Source: Paenibacillus sp. UBA6285
GTDB taxonomy: Bacteria; Bacillota; Bacilli; Paenibacillales; Paenibacillaceae
Length of the DNA stretch: 13,402 nt
Direction: 5' to 3'
Assembly: GCA_002438345.1 (NCBI GenBank)
Contig: DJUJ01000184.1
Span: 32,055-45,456 of the forward strand
The notes beneath the pieces are model-generated. The model saw nothing but the letters and a program-made list of their open reading frames with translations. It was not told the DNA's origin and made no database searches. Both the position numbers and the translations under genes were made by a program. Numbering within the stretch: the stretch's first letter is position 1; each line of letters opens with the position of its first letter. This document shows, in pieces, positions 1 through 8,039 of the stretch.

Positions 1-34
1 GTTGGCGCATCACCCAAGGACTACCGAAATCAAT

Positions 35-1210
35 TCAATGATTGAACCAGCTTAAGAAGGCGTCCGCGACCGTCTTACCGGCTATGCCGTTCGGGTGCGG
101 GTCGTCTGTTCCACTCATAAACTCCGGTCTGATCCGGTGATCATCTGGTGCAGGCAACGACAATAGGCTTGCTATATCAAAGACACGACTCACTCCTGCA
201 GGCGGATTGGACAAAATCTCACGATTCACCTTGCGCCAAGTCTCTTCTCTTTCACCCTGAAAAATGAACGGTGGCACCGTACTTAGAATAATACTAGCTT
301 CAGCATTTCCCCCCTTGATCTTAGAAATAATGGTCGTCAAATCACCAAGCAGCTCGTCCGCCGAACGGCATCCAATATCAATATCATTTACTCCGAGTAC
401 GATCATCACTTCATCACTTTGCTTAGCTTTGTTTAGCCATGGACCATCCGCGGCAACATCATAAGCTCTAGCCCAGCCTGAACCGAGATTCCAAATGCCA
501 ATATCCGTGCCAAGACCATCCGCAATTCTCGCTACCCAATATTCGTACTCATCCTTAAATGTCCGCACCCCTTGAGTAATCGAGTCGCCCAAGAAGACTA
601 GTTTCTTGGTAACAGATTTCTTATACCCAATGAAACTTGGCAGTACCAAAAGATTATCAGACGCTGTGAAACCATCCTCTGAATCCTGTGCGGCAAGATT
701 TCCGGGCGCGTCATAAGCTGTTGCTAGCATCCCTTCTACATTGAAAGGAACCGATTTACCTGCAGTGAGCGTCCTAATCGTCCACGTAAACGCCAAGTAA
801 TGATTCTCTGGTAGAACAATGCTTGTCTCATCACTCCAGAAACATTCGCCAGCCGCAACGGTTTTAGAGGCTTTGCCTTCAAAGGTAAGCACATGCTGTG
901 TATCTTCAGTAATCGTTCCGTCTGGTTCTGTTCCTCCGTCAGCAATATAAGCTGTCTCGATAACCCAGTCGCCTCCAGGTTCACTGCCTACAGCTTCTTG
1001 CCCTTGATCCCATGTAGAATCCACCGCGTTGCTATGCCAGAACTTTAGCTTCAACGTACCATTTTCCCTTAAACGAATATAAGTCCGGAAGGTATGTGTA
1101 AACGGCTCTTGCTTATTCATTATAAAATTCGCTGCAGTTGAAAGAACCGTTGCTGAGGTATAATCCGTCTGGTTCAATACTCCACTTCCCTTAATTATAT
1201 TAGTATTCAT
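35..1210 (-). CDS. SGNH/GDSL-family esterase or acetylhydrolase with N-terminal beta-sandwich-like domain
   Basis: Predicted serine hydrolase of the SGNH/GDSL superfamily, 391 residues from the chosen start. Roughly residues 1-195 look beta-rich and lack catalytic blocks. The hydrolase domain follows: block I GDSIT near residue 210 (nucleophile Ser), GVND block III near residue 275, and DPHPNG near the C-terminus supplying the Asp and His of the triad. This layout resembles CE2/CE3-like acetylesterases with an N-terminal jelly roll, so deacetylation of a carbohydrate is plausible; the substrate is inference. The reading frame is open further upstream to 1267, but the start at 1210 is preferred because GGGGGAAA lies just before it and the upstream codons have no such site. 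No signal peptide is visible, so it is probably cytoplasmic. It stands alone and is divergent from the AraC-type fragment. Confidence 0.86.
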   Translation of the reverse strand: MNTNIIKGSGVLNQTDYTSATVLSTAANFIMNKQEPFTHTFRTYIRLRENGTLKLKFWHSNAVDSTWDQGQEAVGSEPGGDWVIETAYIADGGTEPDGTITEDTQHVLTFEGKASKTVAAGECFWSDETSIVLPENHYLAFTWTIRTLTAGKSVPFNVEGMLATAYDAPGNLAAQDSEDGFTASDNLLVLPSFIGYKKSVTKKLVFLGDSITQGVRTFKDEYEYWVARIADGLGTDIGIWNLGSGWARAYDVAADGPWLNKAKQSDEVMIVLGVNDIDIGCRSADELLGDLTTIISKIKGGNAEASIILSTVPPFIFQGEREETWRKVNREILSNPPAGVSRVFDIASLLSLPAPDDHRIRPEFMSGTDDPHPNGIAGKTVADAFLSWFNH

Positions 1211-1248
1211 TACGTTTCCCCCGTTATTCAGTAAGATTGTAGCACTAA

Positions 1249-1303
1249 AACCTCTCCAATAAACCAAGGGAACGGATCGTCCACCCAGTTTACAGGAGAG
1301 GTT
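1249..1303. repeat. Inverted repeat in the divergent intergenic region
   Basis: The 16-base arms 1249-1264 and 1288-1303 match at 14 of 16 positions as inverted copies of AACCTCTCC(AA/TG)TAAAC, separated by 23 bases. A third similar copy lies at 1960-1975 on the far side of the AraC-type fragment. The right arm contains GGAGAGG directly before an ATG at 1304, so part of it could act as a ribosome binding site; that ATG frame closes after about 25 codons. The arms could be a regulator binding pair for the divergent genes or leftovers of a small duplication. Confidence 0.45.
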
Positions 1304-1322
1304 ATGGCTATATCAATATGCT

Positions 1323-1811
1323 TTGAGAAACAATGCTGCCTTTACGGTCAGCCTTCACAGTCAATTCAGGGGCACCTTTGAGATCACGAACCGTTGCAGA
1401 AGTGGTAGTGCCATGCTCATTGCTCCAGAGGATCGTTTCGTAAACCGTAGCCAGCTAGATGACGCTGATACTACTAAAATCAATCGTCTTAAGAAGATTA
1501 TTCTCTATATTCAGGATAACTATCAGGAGCCGATTCGAACTCGAGACTTCTCCGAGCTTATCCCCATGAGTGAAGGACAGTTCTGCCGATTTTTCAAAGA
1601 AATGACCCGTAAGACTCCAGTAGATTACATTAACTCTTACCGAATTCGCCAAGCCGCCGATCTACTGCAACAAAGCGACAGAAAAATATCCGACATCGCA
1701 TTCGAGGTCGGATTTGATAATGTAAGCTATTTTATTAAAGTGTTTCGCAGAGCGATGAAATGCTCGCCTTCGGAGTTTAGGAAGGGATCAGGGGGGACCA
1801 TTATTAACTAA
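1323..1811 (+). CDS. AraC-family regulator, DNA-binding part; probably 5'-truncated or decayed
   Basis: The last ~110 of 162 residues form a typical AraC/XylS DNA-binding domain with two helix-turn-helix motifs: a first HTH around MSEGQFCRFFKEMT, then the linker with YRIRQAADLL, and a second HTH around ISDIAFEVGFDNVSYFIKVF, ending in SPSEFRK. Full-length members are usually 250-300 residues with an N-terminal cupin sensor domain. Here only about 50 poorly recognisable residues precede the HTH domain, and the best available start is a TTG without a ribosome binding site. A well-placed GGAGAGG/ATG at 1304 opens a different frame that stops near 1381, which suggests a frameshift or deletion in the sensor half. 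Most likely a decayed regulator of the divergent esterase gene; a short HTH-only protein is the alternative. Confidence 0.6.
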   Translation: MRNNAAFTVSLHSQFRGTFEITNRCRSGSAMLIAPEDRFVNRSQLDDADTTKINRLKKIILYIQDNYQEPIRTRDFSELIPMSEGQFCRFFKEMTRKTPVDYINSYRIRQAADLLQQSDRKISDIAFEVGFDNVSYFIKVFRRAMKCSPSEFRKGSGGTIIN

Positions 1812-2113
1812 TTGCATAGAGACACCAACAGTGTCGAATGCTGAATAGGTCGCTTCGTCTACCCGGATTTACTATTTAGTAACGAGTATGAGCTCTACTA
1901 TGGGAATGAGGATTAATGTATCCGTCACTCATCCATCGAATAATATAAACACGAAACCTAACCTCCCCTGTAAATGGTAACAGTGACACCTTATCTATTA
2001 GTAAATCCGCTAGAAGTACATTTCATAACCAATCCAAAATGGGCGGTAGCCGAAGACTCTGCTACGTCTCAATTAGAAATACTAGTCTAACAAAGACAAA
2101 ATCCTCTATATAG
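1812..2113. other. Gene-free stretch, no recognisable feature
   Basis: About 300 bases after the AraC-type fragment. No frame on either strand gives a recognisable protein. The only structure seen is a 16-base motif at 1960-1975 that matches the inverted repeat arms at 1249-1264 and 1288-1303. Confidence 0.4.
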
Positions 2114-2163
2114 AAAAAGCAATCGGACCTCTACCATATCAGAGGGTCTGCCGATTGCTTTTT
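2114..2163. terminator. Bidirectional Rho-independent terminator
   Basis: A long hairpin: AAAAAGCAATCGG at 2114-2126 pairs with CCGATTGCTTTTT at 2151-2163, with a second stem ACCTCT/AGAGGG inside. Both strands carry a T-rich tail. It lies 27 bases past the methyltransferase stop, so its main job is ending that minus-strand transcript. Confidence 0.85.
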
Positions 2164-2189
2164 TATGTGCAGATGATGTTGTTCTACGG

Positions 2190-4259
2190 CTATTCCTTCC
2201 GAATCACAATAAAGCAGGTGCTGTCCGGCAGCGCCACTTCCTGTCCGCTCTCATCCATGAACCATACCCTGTCGCGCAGCGCTTCGGTATAACCTTCTTG
2301 CAAGTAATGCCGGAAGACCTCAATCTTCGCCTGCTTTCCTAAAATCTGTTCAATAAATGAGGCAAACTCCGTAGGAGTAAAATAACCAAACTGTTCTTGG
2401 ACCTCATGAATATATGCCTCTTCGCCCCAGGTATACGTATATAAAAATTCCATGGCATCATTAACAGGCATGAGCACTTCTCGCTCCCCTAATCTCTGAA
2501 ACTGAATCTGACGTCCGGCAAAATCCTTCGCATAACGCTCCAGCCACCCCAGACCATCCTCCTCCAGAAAGCGTACTCTCCGCAGCAAAGATTCTGGTTC
2601 AGTCATAACCCCATCACGGATAATAATAACCCCGCCCTCAGACAATACATCAAAGGCACTTTGCAGAGCAGCCGATACAGTGTCATGATTGAACTTTTTA
2701 CCATTAAGCGGCACATAAGAATATAGCTCATGCAAAATCGAAGAGAAGATTACCGTGTCCACCGTTCCAGCCTCCACGAAATCTTTAAGGTTCAACGCAT
2801 CTCCCTGTAGGACCTCCCAATGACGACCTTCCCGCTGCTTGCGTTGTCGCAAAGCTTCCACTACATTGCTCGATATATCAATGCCGATAGGGGTAACCTC
2901 TGGCATACGCTCTTCCAGCAAATCCAGCAGCACACCGCCGCCCGGACCGATATCGAGCACTTTTTGCCCTGTAACATGATCCAGAATCACAGCTTTATAG
3001 TCTGCTGTATTATTCATTTGACTTAAGTAGGTATCTTCATTATGAAAACGGTCGAAAGCGTCCCTCCGCAGCTCGAACAGGTCGAACAACAGCAATACAG
3101 CACGTTCATACAAGGGTGATTTTTCAGCTTCCATACAGAATTCGATCAACTTCTCAGCCGCTGCTGAGAATTGGAACTGAAAAAATACCGTATCTGGCAG
3201 GTACTCCTTAGAATATTGCCGAAGGATTAGGTGAGGGTTCTCAGTAGGTAAAGTCTCTTTGTCGATATCCTCCCATGTAAGCTCCGCTAAATATTTTTCG
3301 ATAATCCGCTTCTTATAAACGTTGATCTTCTTAACACCCTTGTAGTCGTAGTAAATGCTGTTCATGACATGCTCGAAGCTGATATGGTTTAGGGGTTCAT
3401 TCTGGGCCCTATGGGCAGCAAGTATCATCACCTTCAGAAATTGCTCCAGCGAAAAGGTCTGCAGTGCAGATTCCACATACCAGAAGGTAATCTTACTTAA
3501 GGAGTCCAATCGTTCCGCATGGAAGCCTTCCTGCATCAGCTTTGCCCATTCCGTAGTGAAATCTTCTCCTCTAGAGATCGGACCTAGACGCATTCTGCGC
3601 AGCCTTTCCTTCATCGGCATAGGACTAGCAAGGTCTCCGGAGGAAATCAGGGCGATAAGCTGCTTCACTTCATGCTCTACATTCAGCCATAACTCCGGAG
3701 ACACAGCCTCGATGATGCAATGATTGAGTACGGTCAGCAAACGTTCCAGTTCCTCCACAGTCAGCAGCTGCTCTTCCACAATACCACGGAGCGGCTTATT
3801 CACTTCCGGAGGCACCTCCCCACGAATTTGCTGTCCTATGAGTCCATGGGTCTCAATTAGCCAATGAATCATCGCACCTTTCTCAGACACAGTCCTACCC
3901 AAATGCCTATCATATAACTGTGCGGAGCCAATGTTATGTACAAAACAATTAATACCTTCCTCCTGCCAAAGTAGCCGCTCCTTCAATGTGCCACCCTTAG
4001 CGGTTTCTGACCAGATTAACGTCTCTTCCACAAGCTCTTTGATCCAAATCGAACGGGGAAGTTGGTCTAGAATCTGCAAACTGCGTTCCACATAGTCCAG
4101 CACGGGATTCCTGCGGTCCAGCTCCTCCAGAGATTCCACACGCTCCAAATTTATAATCTGCTCCTCCGCTTGGACAATAAGCTTCAGCCAGAGGTTATCC
4201 TCCAAATGATCTTGTATTCCTTCACGGTATAAGGTGATGGCTTCCAGTGATTTCAGCAT
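2190..4259 (-). CDS. Class I SAM-dependent methyltransferase with large N-terminal region of unknown role
   Basis: A 689-residue protein. A Rossmann-fold methyltransferase domain begins near residue 430: motif I VLDIGPGGG (about 434-442), an acidic end of strand 2 in IGIDIS, GDALNL, and FSSILHELYSY as the motif IV region. It would transfer a methyl group from S-adenosylmethionine; the acceptor is unknown. The first ~420 residues are mostly helical, without motifs I recognise. They include several charged helices (for example around SRGEDFTTEWAKLMQEG), possibly a substrate- or partner-binding module. About 100 residues after the methyltransferase core also look folded. The start is firm: AAGGAGGAG sits 4-5 bases ahead of the ATG. 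It is downstream of the radical SAM gene but behind a terminator, so it is at least partly independently transcribed. Cytoplasmic; no signal or membrane segment seen. Confidence 0.85.
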   Translation of the reverse strand: MLKSLEAITLYREGIQDHLEDNLWLKLIVQAEEQIINLERVESLEELDRRNPVLDYVERSLQILDQLPRSIWIKELVEETLIWSETAKGGTLKERLLWQEEGINCFVHNIGSAQLYDRHLGRTVSEKGAMIHWLIETHGLIGQQIRGEVPPEVNKPLRGIVEEQLLTVEELERLLTVLNHCIIEAVSPELWLNVEHEVKQLIALISSGDLASPMPMKERLRRMRLGPISRGEDFTTEWAKLMQEGFHAERLDSLSKITFWYVESALQTFSLEQFLKVMILAAHRAQNEPLNHISFEHVMNSIYYDYKGVKKINVYKKRIIEKYLAELTWEDIDKETLPTENPHLILRQYSKEYLPDTVFFQFQFSAAAEKLIEFCMEAEKSPLYERAVLLLFDLFELRRDAFDRFHNEDTYLSQMNNTADYKAVILDHVTGQKVLDIGPGGGVLLDLLEERMPEVTPIGIDISSNVVEALRQRKQREGRHWEVLQGDALNLKDFVEAGTVDTVIFSSILHELYSYVPLNGKKFNHDTVSAALQSAFDVLSEGGVIIIRDGVMTEPESLLRRVRFLEEDGLGWLERYAKDFAGRQIQFQRLGEREVLMPVNDAMEFLYTYTWGEEAYIHEVQEQFGYFTPTEFASFIEQILGKQAKIEVFRHYLQEGYTEALRDRVWFMDESGQEVALPDSTCFIVIRKE

Positions 4260-4324
4260 ATACTCCTCCTTCGCTCCAAAGTGGAGACTATAAAGACTAA
4301 TTATTATATATACACTACTGTAAA

Positions 4325-4374
4325 TTAAAAAACAGAACTAGGGCTCATGAAATAACCATGGCCCAGTTCTGTTT
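4325..4374 (-). terminator. Rho-independent terminator after the radical SAM gene
   Basis: On the minus strand the stem CAGAACTGGGCCAT pairs with the complementary arm ATGAGCCCTAGTTCTG (one mismatch and a bulge) around a short loop, followed by TTTTTT. It sits 13 bases past the radical SAM stop and 66 bases before the methyltransferase start, dividing the two into separate transcripts at least in part. Confidence 0.85.
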
Positions 4375-4386
4375 GCATTCCAATCA

Positions 4387-5262
4387 TTAGGTTCCGAACC
4401 GCTGCCGATATCCACACTTGCGGCACAGCTCTTCTACCGCCTCTCTACGAGAGAACCCATAAAATAAATTATTCGCCCGCTCACCCTCTACAATCTCTGA
4501 GAACGGAGTCTCATGAATGTTTCCGAGGTTGATCACCCCTTCACCATCCAGACAGCACGGCACAACAGTACCGTCCACAAGTATTGCCGCTTGGCTGCGC
4601 AGCGCATGACAGAACCCTTTTCCATCATCCTCCGGCTCGTTCAGCGCAGGCCAACGGAATTCATGGTCCTGATTGAGATACACGCGTGGGGCAATCTTGA
4701 CGCCGCTGCCAGGCACAACCTTTTCTTCGATCTTGAAATCAAGGTTAAAGGCCCCCTCCAGCAAAGCAAGCGTCTCACGGTTACGATTCTTCTCCAGATT
4801 GCTCAGATTGTCCTCCGTCAAATTCCACAACCGGAAGGAAATAATCACTCCTTGCGCAGAGGCTTCCCGTACAAAAGAAATAATCTCCGCCAAATACTCT
4901 TCGCGGTTCTCTGACCCTTCATGTCCATCAAAGCTGTGCAGAGAGAAGTTCATCTGACGTAGTGCAGGTTTGCCGAGAATCTTAGGCCCAGCCTTATGAA
5001 TTAACGTGCCATTGGTTGTAATATTGACCTTAAACCCTTTGGTATGTGCGGCATCCAGTAGCTCACCAATCTTGGGGTGCAATAGCGGCTCACCTTTAAC
5101 GTGAAGGTAAATATGATTACTATGTGGCTTAATTTCATCTAATATCGTATTAAACGTATCGAGCTTCATAAAGTTCTTCGTTCGAGCGGTTTGTGGACAA
5201 AAGCTGCAGGCCAGGTTGCAGACGCTTGTTATTTCAATGTATACCTTTTTAAAAGTCTTCAA
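4387..5262 (-). CDS. Radical SAM protein with SPASM-like C-terminal cysteines
   Basis: A 291-residue radical SAM enzyme. The cluster motif CNLACSFC gives Cys15, Cys19 and Cys22 (CxxxCxxC), which would hold the 4Fe-4S cluster that cleaves S-adenosylmethionine. HVKGEPLLHP is the GE-type SAM-binding segment and ITTNGT is another typical strand. Near the end, a CC pair in VPCCLDG and the later CRKC form a shortened SPASM-like set that could bind an auxiliary cluster. SPASM proteins often modify peptides or sugars, but no precursor peptide is visible here. The start is a TTG with GGGGAG 5-6 bases upstream; no ATG lies near the conserved N-terminus. The gene begins 18 bases after the oxidoreductase stop, so the two are likely co-transcribed and may act in one pathway. 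The reaction is unknown. Confidence 0.85.
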   Translation of the reverse strand: MKTFKKVYIEITSVCNLACSFCPQTARTKNFMKLDTFNTILDEIKPHSNHIYLHVKGEPLLHPKIGELLDAAHTKGFKVNITTNGTLIHKAGPKILGKPALRQMNFSLHSFDGHEGSENREEYLAEIISFVREASAQGVIISFRLWNLTEDNLSNLEKNRNRETLALLEGAFNLDFKIEEKVVPGSGVKIAPRVYLNQDHEFRWPALNEPEDDGKGFCHALRSQAAILVDGTVVPCCLDGEGVINLGNIHETPFSEIVEGERANNLFYGFSRREAVEELCRKCGYRQRFGT

Positions 5263-5280
5263 GTTCTGCTCCCCTTCTAT

Positions 5281-6267
5281 TTATAGATCTGCGGCATAGC
5301 GGAGGCCGATCTGCACTCTGGCTTCCTCCATAACCTCTGCTACCGCCAAGGAACTTGCATGCGTGTTAATTCTGCTTTCCCGTTCACCGTTCTTAATTAA
5401 GTTGATAAATTCCTCAACCTCATAATACATAGACTCGTATACCTGAGGCTGCGTAAGCTCCTCGACGGTCCCGTCACGATAATGAATCTTCACTTGGTAG
5501 GGTTGGTTGATCTTATCGATCACCATTGTACCACTTTCCCCTTGAATCTCGGCTGGCAAATAGGAATCAGCGATCTTGGAATGCATCACAACTGCGTCCA
5601 TATCATCGTATTGCATGACAATACTTCCTTCGCCATCCACTCCAGAAGAGAGCATTAGACCCACGGCCTTTACAGACTTCGGTTTCCCGAACAACACTAC
5701 CATAGGATATAAGCAGTAAACACCAAGATCCATCAACGAGCCATTAGAGAAGGCTGGATTAAAAGCATTTAACACCGTTCCCTGCCGATAGGCATCATAT
5801 CTCGATGAGTATTGACAATAGCTCGCGAAATAACGGCGAACTTGGCCAATCTTATACAAATTGTCTCTGATCACTCCGAAATTCGGCATGAATGTTGATT
5901 TCATTGCTTCTACCAACAACACATCATTGCTCTGCGCGGCTTCAATCATAGCTCTAAGCTCGGCACTGTTTGAGGCAGCCGGCTTCTCACAGAGCACATG
6001 CTTCCCATGATTTAAGCACATAATCGCCTGCTCAGCATGCATGGAGTTCGGGCTTGCAATGTATATAGCATCGACATCATTACTGGAGACCATATCTTCC
6101 AAATTCGTATAAATTGTAGCTCCAGCATATTTTGCAGCAAAGGCCTGACCTTTCTCCATTGTGCGGGAGTACACGGCTGTCAGGATAAACTCCTCATTCT
6201 CCAAGCCGGCTTGCACGAAGCGGTCTGTAATAAAGTTTGTTCCAATGACCCCGAAACGAATTGTCAT
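5281..6267 (-). CDS. Gfo/Idh/MocA-family NAD(P)-dependent oxidoreductase
   Basis: A 328-residue member of the glucose-fructose oxidoreductase/inositol dehydrogenase family. The N-terminal Rossmann domain starts with RFGVIGTNFITD, shows YIASPNSMHAEQA, and has the conserved HVLCEKPAA with its Lys; the C-terminal alpha/beta domain (about residues 125-328) has the MDLGVYCLYP segment typical of the family. It would oxidise or reduce a hydroxyl on a sugar, cyclitol or similar compound using NAD(P). The substrate cannot be told from sequence. The frame is open for 27 codons more (to 6348), but the ATG at 6267 is chosen because AAAAGGACGG precedes it and the Rossmann fold begins right there. It is first of a pair with the radical SAM gene (18-base gap). 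Confidence 0.9.
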   Translation of the reverse strand: MTIRFGVIGTNFITDRFVQAGLENEEFILTAVYSRTMEKGQAFAAKYAGATIYTNLEDMVSSNDVDAIYIASPNSMHAEQAIMCLNHGKHVLCEKPAASNSAELRAMIEAAQSNDVLLVEAMKSTFMPNFGVIRDNLYKIGQVRRYFASYCQYSSRYDAYRQGTVLNAFNPAFSNGSLMDLGVYCLYPMVVLFGKPKSVKAVGLMLSSGVDGEGSIVMQYDDMDAVVMHSKIADSYLPAEIQGESGTMVIDKINQPYQVKIHYRDGTVEELTQPQVYESMYYEVEEFINLIKNGERESRINTHASSLAVAEVMEEARVQIGLRYAADL

Positions 6268-6466
6268 GATAATCCCGTCCTTTTTAGTTCTTACTAAAAC
6301 TCTATATGCTATTTTCTCACTCTCTGGGTAGTCATGTCTACTTTTCAAGACAAATTTCCGACAAATTCCGATAGATCCATCTTGTGAAAAAAATCACCAC
6401 TCCCATTCTTTCGTTAATACCAAACTTTTCATAGTGAATAGCGACATTATTTGACGAAAGGTGCAG

Positions 6467-6503
6467 TAAAAAGGCTCCCATTCTTAACTTAAGAACAGGA
6501 GCC
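6467..6503 (-). terminator. Rho-independent terminator after threonine synthase
   Basis: On the minus strand GGCTCC-TG-TTCTTAA pairs with TTAAGAA-TG-GGAGCC around a single base, followed by TTTTT. It begins about 25 bases past the threonine synthase stop. Confidence 0.88.
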
Positions 6504-6527
6504 CGTTTAGCCATATTAAATTACATC

Positions 6528-7916
6528 TTATTTATAAAAAACCTGCAATTGACGCACGATTTCATCCTTGTCATGATCCACTACGGTTTGATGTTGTGGC
6601 ATCTCGAACAACGCTTTAATTTGTGCCGGGAATTCCTGCTTAATGTCGATCAGGGTAATCGCCTCATCAAATTTAGCTGGATGTGCAGTCGCAAAGGTAA
6701 TGCCAATCTCATCCGAGCCATTGAAAGCTTCGTAAGCCGCGATTCCACATGCTGTATGCGGATCAAGCAGGTAACCATACTCTTTCTGATACTTAGCGAT
6801 GGTATTCAAGCATTGGTCATTCTTCACACCCAGCGCTGCAAAATCTTGCTGCACCTGCTGAAGCGCTTCGCCTTCGACCGTAATCTTACCCTCAGTCTGC
6901 AGCTTGGACATATACGCGGATAACTTCTCGGAATCCTCGCCTAACAGATAATACAGATACCGCTCAAAATTGCTCGCCACTTGAATATCCATCGAAGGGC
7001 TGTACGTGCTTGTGAAGCTGCCTGGTTTGTATTCACCAGTGTTCACAAAACGCTCCAAGATGTTATTTTCATTCGTAGCAATAATCAGTTTGTTAATCGG
7101 TAATCCCATTTGCTTAGCCAAATATCCGGAGAAAATATTACCGAAGTTGCCGGAAGGCACACTGATATTAATCTTCTTCTCGCCGCTGCCATCGACATGC
7201 AAATACGCATAGAAATAGTAGACGGTCTGCGCCAGAATACGCACAAAGTTAATGGAGTTGATCGCACGCAGATGATAGCGACCCTTAAAGTCTAGATCCG
7301 CGAACAGATCCTTAATCACCTTCTGGCAATCATCGAAGTTACCATGAACAGATAGGTTCAGCACATTGCTGTCATCTACCGTAGTCATCTGCAGCTCCTG
7401 CACTTTACTTACCTTACCATGTGGATGAAGAATACAAATCTTGATTCCTTCTTTACCACGAACGCCCTGAATGGCAGCCGCCCCAGTATCCCCCGAGGTT
7501 GCTCCGAGGATGTGGATGATCTTGTTCTGCTTTTTGGAAATATAAGAGTACAGCTCACCCATAAACTGCAGCGCTACATCTTTGAAGGCAAAAGTAGGCC
7601 CATGGAACAATTCCAGTACATACAAGGAATCATTTACTTGGTGAACAGGCGTTACTTCCGGCGCGCGGAAATTGCCATAACTGGTGTTGACCATTTCCTG
7701 CAAATCCTCGTAAGGGATCTCCTCATTAGTGTAATAGGCGAAGATCTTCAGGAACAACTCTTGGTAGCTAAGACTTCTCCACTCTTCCAAAGTAGCTGCT
7801 GAAACGACAGGAATCTCGGAAGGGACCATCAGTCCGCCGTCATCCGCAAGTCCCATCAACACCGTATCGATAAAGCCTTTAGGTTCCACATTACCTCTTG
7901 TGCTTATATACTTCAT
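6528..7916 (-). CDS. thrC: Threonine synthase, long (about 460-residue) form
   Basis: PLP enzyme converting O-phosphohomoserine to threonine and phosphate, the last step of threonine synthesis. The N-terminus (YISTRGN...GLADDGGLMVP) is the hallmark of the long threonine synthases of the E. coli/yeast type. HGPTFAFKD holds the PLP-binding Lys (residue 112 of 462). ATSGDTGAA and SVPSGNFGN are the cofactor phosphate and substrate loops. Start choice: AGGAGG at 7923-7928 abuts an ATG at 7922 with no spacing but lies 6 bases before the ATG at 7916, so the second ATG is the likely initiator. The gene stands alone, not beside hom or thrB. Short threonine synthases of about 350 residues are usual in Bacillus, so this genome may carry a second copy elsewhere. 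Confidence 0.95.
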   Translation of the reverse strand: MKYISTRGNVEPKGFIDTVLMGLADDGGLMVPSEIPVVSAATLEEWRSLSYQELFLKIFAYYTNEEIPYEDLQEMVNTSYGNFRAPEVTPVHQVNDSLYVLELFHGPTFAFKDVALQFMGELYSYISKKQNKIIHILGATSGDTGAAAIQGVRGKEGIKICILHPHGKVSKVQELQMTTVDDSNVLNLSVHGNFDDCQKVIKDLFADLDFKGRYHLRAINSINFVRILAQTVYYFYAYLHVDGSGEKKINISVPSGNFGNIFSGYLAKQMGLPINKLIIATNENNILERFVNTGEYKPGSFTSTYSPSMDIQVASNFERYLYYLLGEDSEKLSAYMSKLQTEGKITVEGEALQQVQQDFAALGVKNDQCLNTIAKYQKEYGYLLDPHTACGIAAYEAFNGSDEIGITFATAHPAKFDEAITLIDIKQEFPAQIKALFEMPQHQTVVDHDKDEIVRQLQVFYK

Positions 7917-7962
7917 ACTCATCCTCCTGAACCCCTCTATTTAATATACAACATGATAAATT

Positions 7963-7980
7963 CTTATATTTAAATATAAG
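7963..7980. promoter_or_regulatory. 18-base perfect AT-rich palindrome upstream of thrC
   Basis: CTTATATTTAAATATAAG reads identically on both strands. It is centred about 55 bases upstream of the thrC start, in the 120-base gap to the CYTH gene, in a position fit for an operator. No regulator is assigned. The AT richness makes a chance occurrence less unlikely than for a mixed sequence. Confidence 0.35.
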
Positions 7981-8039
7981 TTTCGCCTTATAGCTGCTTG
8001 TTTTCCCTATATACTACCACGTTTACGCGCTAAAGTCCG

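Noticed and set aside
736..984. Second minus-strand ORF inside the esterase gene
   Set aside because: Shadow frame of the esterase coding sequence with no ribosome binding site or recognisable domain.
1960..2110. Short plus-strand open frame before the terminator
   Set aside because: About 50 codons with no start, no binding site and composition unlike the neighbouring genes.
3355..3723. 122-codon plus-strand ORF opposite the methyltransferase
   Set aside because: Antisense shadow of the conserved coding strand; no start signal or recognisable domain.
4513..4957. Plus-strand ORFs opposite the radical SAM gene
   Set aside because: They lie entirely within the well-supported radical SAM gene, have no binding sites, and resemble no family.
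7917..8039. T-box or riboswitch in the thrC leader
   Set aside because: The region is about 120 bases, lacks a T-box sequence and a terminator/antiterminator pair; only the palindrome stands out.
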